In this document: piece after piece, positions 6,996 to 15,092 of the stretch
Layout: every line of letters starts with the position of its first letter
Position numbering within the stretch: the first letter of the stretch is position 1
DNA from: Spirochaetales bacterium
GTDB lineage: Bacteria; Spirochaetota; Spirochaetia; Sphaerochaetales; Sphaerochaetaceae
Length of the DNA stretch: 22,274 nucleotides
NCBI GenBank assembly: GCA_022771185.1
Contig: JALFCJ010000249.1
Location: 1-22,274 of the forward strand
Direction: 5' to 3'
The notes under the pieces: model-generated
The model's input: only the letters and a program-made list of their open reading frames with translations
The model's database searches: none
Told to the model about the DNA's origin: nothing
Made by a program: the position numbers and the translations under genes

Positions 6996-9740
6996 ATGAG
7001 GAAACTTTTATTCTCTTTGGCAGCAATTCTCGTGCTGCTAGTTCTCGTTTCATGTCCTGACGGCATGATTCCAACTTCTGTTTTGGATATTGCTTTGACG
7101 ATGTCTGAAGATAGTGAAATAAAGTTGGAACAGTTCGAAAAGCTCAACTACACAGTAAAAGAAGTTGAGAGTGGCAAGGAAATAACACAAGAATTTTCCA
7201 CGATTGAAAATATTAAAGTCCCTGTAGTAACTACAGGAGAATATGTTATTTCTGTAACTGGAGTTACGGAAGACGATAATTACACTTATACATGCAGTGG
7301 CTCAGAGACTGTTACAGTAACAGAAAACCAAGCTACAAAAGTGGAAATTGTCCTTAAGACAACAAAAGTTGTCAAAGAAGCAACTATTTCTCTTTCTTTC
7401 GATAATAAGATCGAAAAGAGCGAAGAATATGACTTGGAAATTGCAACAATTGATTGCTTGATAACCTCTGGAGGAGAACAAATTCTCAAAATTGAGGGGG
7501 GTAAATTCACAGATAATAAAACTCTGGAGGTATCTGTTCCTTATGGCATAACAGAACTGGAATACAGCGTTTCAGCAAAGAACAAGGATAATGTTCTCAT
7601 CGGAGAAGGTAGCGGCACAATAAATATTGAAGAGACTGAGTCTTATTCTATTCCGATCCTTGAAAAAGCAGGCAAAGGAACACTTGTAGTTTCTATCACA
7701 AAAGAACGTGATGCATTATTCTTGCCGGTTATTATCGGAGGAGTAGAGTATCCAGTAAAAGCAGTTGGCGACTCAGCAACGGAGGGAAGTGTATCCATTC
7801 CTCTCCAGAGCGGAAACTACACTGTTTCTATCTGTGGAAGAGAAGTTGCAGTAAGAATTGTTTCTGAACAAGTAAGGAATATAAATTATAATTATGCAAC
7901 ACCTCTGTTGACTGTTACATTGCGAGATAGAATCGATAAGAGTGAAGACCATGATCTCGATATTGCCAAGATAGATTATAGCTTCCCTGACTTTGAAGAA
8001 AAGTACTCTGGAACAGGGGTTAACTACACAGAGAATCTCAACATACAGATTCCAAAGATTAATGGAAGCTTTGAATATAGGGTTATTGCCTATAATAAAG
8101 AAGGTACTATTATTGGAGAAGGAATAGGCTCCTTGACAATTGATGATGACACGAAAATATCTGCTATTTTGATTAAAGAAAAAACAGGGAATGCTACTAT
8201 AAAATTTGAACTGACAAAAAATGCTGATGAGAATTTCCCCACTATTAGCGTAGGAAATGATAATGTCACCATAACAGTAAGCAAAGACAAAACTAAAGGA
8301 AGTGGTAGTTTTACTGTTCAAAACGGTACTCATAGTATTTATGTAGGATCAAAAAAGGTAGATGAAGTACGATTAGTTTACGGTGAAGAGAAGGTATTGC
8401 CATTAGATCTTACAGAATACTGGCTTCATTTAAGTTTTGTAGACAAAATCAATAAAGAAAATGCTGATGGTTTGAATCTGGATATTGCTACACTTGAATT
8501 GACTTTTAAAGATGGTGAAAGGGAATTCTCCATATGCCCAAAAAGTTTCTCAATACGAATTGCTAATTCAGATTATATCTTGAACGTAAAGGCTAAAAAC
8601 TCTGACGGAGTTGTTATCGGAGAAGGAAGTGGTAAGTTCCCATTGGATGACGGACTTCTTGAATATACCGTTGAAATATCAGAAATAAAAGGCGATGGTA
8701 CTCTGGTTGTCAATGGTCTAAAGGATTCTGTTAATCAGTTCCCTTCAATTACTATTGGAGATGACACTTATGAGTTTACAGAAGAAAGTGACAGTTCAAC
8801 CAATGGAACTAGATCCATTACTCTAAAAAACGGTTTTTACACTGTAGTATGTGATGGAAAAGAAAAAACTGTCAGAATAGCAGCTGGCCAAACTAATACC
8901 CTTGAATTTGATTTCAGAAATCCAGCAGTGATTATACTTAAAGATGGCATTCCAAAGTATGAAGGCTTTGATATGGATATTTCTTCTATCAGATATTCAA
9001 TCAAAAGTTTGAATAACGAGGAATGTGTGTATACAAGTGGGGAAGAGAAAGTCGACTGGACAGGTGATTTGGAGATACCTGTAAGCTTCGTTTCAGGCCT
9101 TTGGGAGTATGATATCGTTGCCTACAATAAAGACGATATAGAAATCGGAGAAGCCAAATATGCCTTCTTGATGAAGAATAATTCTCCTTCAATCTCCATT
9201 GAAGAAAAGACAGGAAAAGGAAGCGCTAACATTACATTGAAGTTCAATAGTGACGTTTCTAATCCTAGTGCTTATATTTCAGAAGAATCTATTGCTCTCG
9301 TAAAAGAAGGAGATGTCTGGAAAGCTAATATTGAAAAAGACAGCGGCATCTATTCCTTGACTATCGACGGAAAAGAATTTGCCCTGAGAATCGTCAATGG
9401 TTTTACAACAGAGTTTAGTGAGGATCTGAGATATAGTATCGACGTAAGTGTTGATAACGGAATAACTTCATCCCAAGAATTCACAATCAGCCTCTCTCCA
9501 GCAGGAAAAAATGGAGAAGTTTCAGCATATCTATCTACTGTCAACGGGAGTATTCCTCCAGAAGCAAAAGTTACTTGGTATCTTGGATCTACAGAAATTG
9601 GTACTGGATATTCTGTAATTAAAGAGTCGGCTGATGTTGAAACAGGTTTTTATACCCTAAAAGCAGTCGTTACTAAGTCAAGCAAGGTTATTGGAATAGC
9701 TGCTTGTGTAGTGGAAGTTAAAGGAGCGGAAGTAATATGA
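6996..9740 (+). CDS. Large lipoprotein with four tandem ~170-residue repeats
   Basis: No named family is recognised. The 914 residues begin with a lipoprotein signal peptide; LVSC places the lipidated cysteine at 20. A short divergent β-rich domain (about 27-128) is followed by four tandem repeats at about 129-302, 303-475, 476-641 and 642-812. Each repeat opens with a motif like DKI-K--(D/E)-LDIA, continues to an A-N-dg--IGEG motif (first copy 192-205), and then has a second β-sandwich half beginning E-K-GKGT and ending G-Y-V---G-E--VRI. The C-terminal segment (813-914) is Ig-like, with a WYLG turn at Trp861. Being β-rich and anchored by lipid, it is probably a surface or periplasmic binding or structural protein. 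It is the first gene of a three-lipoprotein operon and overlaps the next gene by ATGA. Its reading frame is intact. Confidence 0.85.
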   Translation: MRKLLFSLAAILVLLVLVSCPDGMIPTSVLDIALTMSEDSEIKLEQFEKLNYTVKEVESGKEITQEFSTIENIKVPVVTTGEYVISVTGVTEDDNYTYTCSGSETVTVTENQATKVEIVLKTTKVVKEATISLSFDNKIEKSEEYDLEIATIDCLITSGGEQILKIEGGKFTDNKTLEVSVPYGITELEYSVSAKNKDNVLIGEGSGTINIEETESYSIPILEKAGKGTLVVSITKERDALFLPVIIGGVEYPVKAVGDSATEGSVSIPLQSGNYTVSICGREVAVRIVSEQVRNINYNYATPLLTVTLRDRIDKSEDHDLDIAKIDYSFPDFEEKYSGTGVNYTENLNIQIPKINGSFEYRVIAYNKEGTIIGEGIGSLTIDDDTKISAILIKEKTGNATIKFELTKNADENFPTISVGNDNVTITVSKDKTKGSGSFTVQNGTHSIYVGSKKVDEVRLVYGEEKVLPLDLTEYWLHLSFVDKINKENADGLNLDIATLELTFKDGEREFSICPKSFSIRIANSDYILNVKAKNSDGVVIGEGSGKFPLDDGLLEYTVEISEIKGDGTLVVNGLKDSVNQFPSITIGDDTYEFTEESDSSTNGTRSITLKNGFYTVVCDGKEKTVRIAAGQTNTLEFDFRNPAVIILKDGIPKYEGFDMDISSIRYSIKSLNNEECVYTSGEEKVDWTGDLEIPVSFVSGLWEYDIVAYNKDDIEIGEAKYAFLMKNNSPSISIEEKTGKGSANITLKFNSDVSNPSAYISEESIALVKEGDVWKANIEKDSGIYSLTIDGKEFALRIVNGFTTEFSEDLRYSIDVSVDNGITSSQEFTISLSPAGKNGEVSAYLSTVNGSIPPEAKVTWYLGSTEIGTGYSVIKESADVETGFYTLKAVVTKSSKVIGIAACVVEVKGAEVI

Positions 9741-12700
9741 AGAAATATATATTTACAATATTGGCTATACTATTGTTGGTGATTGGTTGTGATACCCAAA
9801 CTATTGTCACAAAAGGTGAAATCTCTGTAAATATCAATGGTAGGTCCATTGATCCTATCTCAATGGAAACAGAGTATTACAAGGTTTCCGTTTCTTCTGG
9901 AGAAAATCTTCAGAGTATTCCTAGAGTTGAAAAAGACACAGGTACAGTTAGATTTAGTGTTGATTCAGGAAATTGGAAAGTATGCGTAGAAGCCTACAAT
10001 AATCATGGAGACCTGATTGGAAGAGGAGAGGAAGAAGTATTCGTTTCAAGTGGTTCTGTTGCAAATTGTCCTGTAAAAGTTGAAGAAATCAGTGGAACTG
10101 GTACTTTCTCTTTCTATTACAGTTATGCTTATGAAGACCCAAATAGTAATCCTTGGAATAGAGTCTTCAAGGCAACACTCTCTCCAATAGATAATTCAGA
10201 TCCAACTGTTGTAATAGAGGGGGAAGTTAGTGATTTCTTTGAAGAATACAACTGTGTTTCAGTAAACAATGGTTATTACGTTTTCGAACTTTATGAGCAA
10301 GCAGAATCTTTTGAGCTTATTTATTCGGAAGAAGTGAGAGTTGTTGCAAATCAAATTTCGACTTTGACGGGAGAGTTATATGTAAAAGTTACACCAGGAA
10401 GCAGTAAATTTACAAAAAAACAATCTGAAACTGTGGTAACAGAAATGGGCAAGGTAAGAATAAGTATTGATAACACAACATTACCTCTTGATTCCCAAAT
10501 ACAAGCTGAAGTTGTTTCTGATGAGATAGATTTTTCTGAATATTCAGTAAAATGGTATATCAATGATGATTACATTGGTTCGAGTAAAAAACTAGTAAAA
10601 AATTTAGACTTAATGAGACTTAAGGCTGGTGACAAACTAAAACTCTCTGTAATAGTCACAACGAATTCCAATGGAGAAGAGAACAAGTATTATGAGGATT
10701 ATTGTTATCTGACTATCATTGATGCTGTTGGTTTTCCGAAAGTTTTACATATAGTAAAAGAATCAGATAATGATTCTTCTGGCCTAGTTTATTCATATAA
10801 CGATAAAAATTTTTCCGTTGTTTGTAGAGATTATAAGAATACAACAGCTACTTACAAGGGTGATTGGTATATTAATGGAGAATCGGTAGCGGAGGATACT
10901 GAAGTTCTTAGCTTAACAGACCTTACTTCTTATTTAGGAAAAAACAAGATTGAATTTGTTTATACTATAGGTGAATACTCAATTTCAACTAACGTTTTTT
11001 TCGAAGTAAAACCAGTAATAGAGAGTATTACTGTTAAACTTGATAAGCCATATGCTGGAAGAAAAAATGCATTAGAGCTTGATATCAATACTATTCCTGA
11101 GAATATAATCAATACTGATCGTTTGCATGTTGAGTTTATCGACGAAAAGGGGAATATAATATGGAACACGGAGTATCTACCAAATAAAGGAAAATATGAG
11201 GTTATATTTAGTGATAATGAGTATTTTAATAGATATTCTACGAAACAATATATAGATATATATGATGCTCCGGAAAACAAAGAACTCGAAGTATTACCAG
11301 GCACTACCCTCACCAGAGGGGCAGGAGTTGATATCCGCATTCCTTATGATTTGGGAGAAAACGTCGAAGAAATAAAGTGGTTCTTGGATGATGAAGTGAT
11401 AGTAACCAATATATTTTGTGGTAGCGGTAGACCTGGTTCTGATGATTATATTGGTCCAGATTTCAATAATTATACTGACAAGAAAGAATTCTTGGCATTT
11501 GGTCCATTGGATTGGCCTGCTGGAAAGCATGACTTAAAAGCAGAAGTAAAAACAAAAGATAATATAAACTGTCAAGTTTATGTTAAAGAAATAACAGTAG
11601 TAGAACCTTTGACATCTTTCAATATTAACTTTAAAGAGAATGAAAATGGAAAGATATCTTTCCAGATACTTCCCTCTTCAAGTAAATATACTGAATATGA
11701 AACTACTTTTTCAGTAAATGGTTCAAAGTACAAGACAATCGGAGATGAGTGGAAGGAACTGGAAGGAGGTAGTTCTGAATACTTTAATTATTCTTATCAT
11801 GTAACATACAAGGATAACAACATTACATATCACTATGATGACTATGGTGATTATAGTGCATATTCCAAAAATGACTACCCGTATCTATCTTTGGATAAGT
11901 ATATCTATAAGCCTAGTGATTACATTGTCTTTGATCTTCATGCCCCTGCATGTATGGAAGGATACATATTCAAGCTTGATGAAGAAGAGATAGATATTGA
12001 TTATGATGGTGACGGTGAGTATCTCCTTCCTAGAGTAGAAAGATTGGGAAGTCATACTCTATCCATTTGGTCAACAAATATTGAAGAACCTATTTTATCA
12101 CGTAGGTTTGTTGTCTCGGAAACTGGCTTCATTTCAGAAACTCCTATAGAGGTATATCAGCGTCTTGTAATAGCTCTACCTAATAATAGTGAAACTGGTT
12201 CATCTCAATATTTAGGGGAAGGAAATGGCGGTTCTGAAGAAACCGGTAAACCTGGATTTGGACTGGAAGCTTCATACGAATCTCTTATTATTTATGAAAA
12301 TTCCTACGCTCTTTATGGTTATGATGCTTCCCAGGGACCTATAATTGATGGAGGATCTAGTAAAAAAACAAATAGTGGATACGAATTGACTTCATCTATT
12401 AATACAGAACAGGTGACATTGACAAAAAACAATGATAGCGATCTTGTTAATGAAGATAAAAATATTATTTATAAGAAAATCAATAATCCGGATTGTACAG
12501 ACAAAGGTTACTTGGGCTCTTGGAAGTTTGCAGAGATCAGGCCTGATAATGCTGTGCTGAATGCACTGCTATCTTTCGTTCCTAATAAGGGTATGCCTTT
12601 TGATTCCCTTGTTGAATTTGGAAAAGGCGAAGGTGTAGGTCTTAATCTCCAGTTTGAGATTGAAGAAGATTGGATTTCCGCTTATATCGATCTTGATCTT

Positions 12701-13984
12701 GATGCGACTGCACTGGATGGTCAGATTAGTCTGGCTCCTGGATTTAAGCTTCATCTTTCAGGAAAGGCTGAATATGACGTATATGATAATAGGTGTCTAT
12801 CTATTATTGGAAATGGTCTTCCTATTTATATCCAGCCTTCTGGAGACGGCTCTGTTCTTTTGATTCATCTGTTGGTACATGTGGAAGAAGGTAATTTTAT
12901 GTCTATTGCTGTTCCTTTAACGAGAACAGAAGGCGTAAACAATCCTGTGGAAGGCAACGGAGAATACCTCTCTAGTAGCAAATATATTACATTGGATTCT
13001 CTCTATTCCTTCGTCAAAGAAACAGCGGATCTGGTGAAAATGGATGTGCCAGTTAATGGCGAAACTATGGAAATTCCAGGTAGTGCGCTTATATCTTCTA
13101 TGTTTGCAGCTGAACCGGTGGAAATAGCTAAAGTAGGTGAAGGTGAACAGAAACAGAGCTTCTTTATTAAACCCGGAAAGTGGTCGGTCTCTGACGTTAC
13201 AATGGATGATGTTAAAAAGATTGTCCAAGAAATAGCCCCAGCTGGTGGTGTACCGTCAGATGAAGCCATAGAGAAAAAATATGGTTCAATGTTCCTAAGA
13301 GAATCAGATAATGAAACCGATAATAAAGATATTAACAAGGCTTATAATGATTTTCGGAACATTTTTGGCAGTACTCTCTATGTGATGATGAATCATTTGG
13401 AATTCCTGGATGATTCAAGCTGGTTGTATTGTAGTAGATATGAGGAAGATACCAATAAAGGCTTAATTGTTTTCAAAGCACTTGAGCGAATAGGTGGAAG
13501 TCAGATTGTGTTTACTCCAATGAAACAGCAAGAAGATGGTACCATTTTTGTCCAGGTTGAATACCACAAGCATTCACATCCGGTTAAGAAGGGATTCTTA
13601 AAGCTTAAACTTGAAAAACAATCGACAGATATTACCTTCTTGTATGACTATTTTAGCAGTGATACAGAGCTAGGATTAAAAGTTGATTCTAAAGATGTCT
13701 ATATTGAATTTGGCAATGATGGCGGCATCTGGTATAAGGTTGGGGAACAGTCTTATAAGGTTGCTTCCTATGTCTTAAAAAATAAGGAGAATTCGATTAT
13801 CATTAAGACAGATTCTTCTACTATATTGAGCTTGGTTCCTTCAATAGAAAAACCTGAAGGCGTAAGCTTGGACGTCGGTATTGTTCTTCCTTTCGATTCG
13901 AGTTCCAACAAAATAGTATTCTTTGAAGGAAAAGAATCTCAAAAAACAGGTATAAAGCTCGTTGATCTGAAAAATCAGGTATGA
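9737..13984 (+). CDS. Giant multidomain lipoprotein, function unknown
   Basis: The 1415 residues start with a lipoprotein signal peptide; VIGC puts the lipidated cysteine at 18. The N-terminal part (about 25-215) looks like one diverged copy of the repeat in the preceding protein, including an AYNNHGDLIGRG motif at 86-97. Several Ig-like domains follow, each marked by a WY/WF-(I/L)-(N/D) turn at Trp273, Trp377 and Trp548. Segment 682-729 is extremely tyrosine-rich. Asp755, Asp757, Asp759 and Gly760 form a DxDxDG pattern like Ca-binding loops. A Gly-rich linker near 827-840 leads into a C-terminal part of about 550 residues that I cannot assign. The start overlaps the previous stop by ATGA, with AAAGGAG upstream. 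The DNA is visibly AT-richer than the neighbouring housekeeping genes. Confidence 0.83.
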   Translation: MKKYIFTILAILLLVIGCDTQTIVTKGEISVNINGRSIDPISMETEYYKVSVSSGENLQSIPRVEKDTGTVRFSVDSGNWKVCVEAYNNHGDLIGRGEEEVFVSSGSVANCPVKVEEISGTGTFSFYYSYAYEDPNSNPWNRVFKATLSPIDNSDPTVVIEGEVSDFFEEYNCVSVNNGYYVFELYEQAESFELIYSEEVRVVANQISTLTGELYVKVTPGSSKFTKKQSETVVTEMGKVRISIDNTTLPLDSQIQAEVVSDEIDFSEYSVKWYINDDYIGSSKKLVKNLDLMRLKAGDKLKLSVIVTTNSNGEENKYYEDYCYLTIIDAVGFPKVLHIVKESDNDSSGLVYSYNDKNFSVVCRDYKNTTATYKGDWYINGESVAEDTEVLSLTDLTSYLGKNKIEFVYTIGEYSISTNVFFEVKPVIESITVKLDKPYAGRKNALELDINTIPENIINTDRLHVEFIDEKGNIIWNTEYLPNKGKYEVIFSDNEYFNRYSTKQYIDIYDAPENKELEVLPGTTLTRGAGVDIRIPYDLGENVEEIKWFLDDEVIVTNIFCGSGRPGSDDYIGPDFNNYTDKKEFLAFGPLDWPAGKHDLKAEVKTKDNINCQVYVKEITVVEPLTSFNINFKENENGKISFQILPSSSKYTEYETTFSVNGSKYKTIGDEWKELEGGSSEYFNYSYHVTYKDNNITYHYDDYGDYSAYSKNDYPYLSLDKYIYKPSDYIVFDLHAPACMEGYIFKLDEEEIDIDYDGDGEYLLPRVERLGSHTLSIWSTNIEEPILSRRFVVSETGFISETPIEVYQRLVIALPNNSETGSSQYLGEGNGGSEETGKPGFGLEASYESLIIYENSYALYGYDASQGPIIDGGSSKKTNSGYELTSSINTEQVTLTKNNDSDLVNEDKNIIYKKINNPDCTDKGYLGSWKFAEIRPDNAVLNALLSFVPNKGMPFDSLVEFGKGEGVGLNLQFEIEEDWISAYIDLDLDATALDGQISLAPGFKLHLSGKAEYDVYDNRCLSIIGNGLPIYIQPSGDGSVLLIHLLVHVEEGNFMSIAVPLTRTEGVNNPVEGNGEYLSSSKYITLDSLYSFVKETADLVKMDVPVNGETMEIPGSALISSMFAAEPVEIAKVGEGEQKQSFFIKPGKWSVSDVTMDDVKKIVQEIAPAGGVPSDEAIEKKYGSMFLRESDNETDNKDINKAYNDFRNIFGSTLYVMMNHLEFLDDSSWLYCSRYEEDTNKGLIVFKALERIGGSQIVFTPMKQQEDGTIFVQVEYHKHSHPVKKGFLKLKLEKQSTDITFLYDYFSSDTELGLKVDSKDVYIEFGNDGGIWYKVGEQSYKVASYVLKNKENSIIIKTDSSTILSLVPSIEKPEGVSLDVGIVLPFDSSSNKIVFFEGKESQKTGIKLVDLKNQV

Positions 13985-15081
13985 AGAAAGTTTTATTGGT
14001 AGTTTTCTTATTATTTCTGATTTCATTATCCTCCTGTGACATTTCACTGTCAGAGGAGGATAGTGATGTCTATACCCCGGAGGAAGTGGTGACCCCGATC
14101 TCTGGTCTTAGGCCATATACTCCCGTCAATCTCATTAATGCATGCGACGAAGGAAGGGAAGTGGAGCTCCCTGAAGATATTATTAGTTCAAGTGATGAAG
14201 GCCTATTGGCATATCTGGAGCCATCATTATCGGGGTTCTTCAAAAATGGTTTTTTAAAGGCCTTCTTTGAGGGATTACGCTTGGATATTGATAATATCTT
14301 CTCCTCCTCCACTCTTAATCCTAGATCTATAAGCACCAAGGCGGAGCTTCATGTAACTGATGAAGGGGTAAAGATAAAAAAAGGATACTCTAATGTAGCT
14401 GAAGCACTGATAAAGAATCTTGATGTGATAGCTGAGGGAGAGAGCCTGAACTTCATGAAGTTTCTCTTCAATACTCTGGATAGTTCCGAGTGGCCATACT
14501 CCCAAAAATCAGCAAATATGAGTGGTAGTGTCGGAATTTCCACATCCCTTGGGGTATTTGATACCGGAAGGGCTCCTGATGATACCAACGTTGAAAGTGC
14601 CGCCTTTTCTATGTATCTGACAGTAGATCTAAACAATATAAAGCTGGGAAAAATTTCTACTAAAAATAGCGAAGGAGTGGTCTCCTCCTTCTATTTTCCT
14701 TCCTATGGAACGTTGAAGTTCAGAGCTGAGATGAGCATCGCCCAGTCTGTCCTAACTACAAAAAATTGCTCAATTGACGGTTATCCCACCCTAAATGATG
14801 ATGAAATCACTTATAAAAGCTACTATGCTCCCAATAGAATATGGCTAAGCGTAAAGGAAAGCTCCGAGTTTGATGTAAGGGAAGTATACGGCATCATAAA
14901 GAGTATGGTAACTTCTTCAGGCTCTATTTCAAACGAAGCCTTGTGGAATAAGTTATGTAACATCATCTGGAAAAACCAAGTATCCCCTTATATCACTATG
15001 GGCGTCGAGATTATGACAGGTGAAGGGGAGACGAGGACTATAGTTTTGAAAGATTACGCATTGCTTCAGTTTCTCTTCTGA
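13981..15081 (+). CDS. Lipoprotein, third gene of the operon, function unknown
   Basis: I do not recognise a family. The 366 residues open with a lipoprotein signal peptide; LSSC places the lipidated cysteine at 19. An acidic, Ser/Glu-rich linker of about 20 residues follows, as expected for a tethered lipoprotein. The remainder mixes predicted helices (about 70-95 and 130-155) with β-rich stretches, and the C-terminus ends in a hydrophobic LLQFLF. The ATGA overlap with the giant lipoprotein and a poor ribosome site suggest translation by coupling. It converges on rel with an 11-nt gap, and I see no terminator in between. Confidence 0.8.
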   Translation: MKKVLLVVFLLFLISLSSCDISLSEEDSDVYTPEEVVTPISGLRPYTPVNLINACDEGREVELPEDIISSSDEGLLAYLEPSLSGFFKNGFLKAFFEGLRLDIDNIFSSSTLNPRSISTKAELHVTDEGVKIKKGYSNVAEALIKNLDVIAEGESLNFMKFLFNTLDSSEWPYSQKSANMSGSVGISTSLGVFDTGRAPDDTNVESAAFSMYLTVDLNNIKLGKISTKNSEGVVSSFYFPSYGTLKFRAEMSIAQSVLTTKNCSIDGYPTLNDDEITYKSYYAPNRIWLSVKESSEFDVREVYGIIKSMVTSSGSISNEALWNKLCNIIWKNQVSPYITMGVEIMTGEGETRTIVLKDYALLQFLF

Positions 15082-15092
15082 TTACATGGAAT

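Noticed and set aside
7773..8333. Minus-strand open frame of 186 codons inside the repeat lipoprotein
   Set aside because: It is a shadow of the repeat-containing gene, Cys/Ile/Ser-rich, with no start signal.
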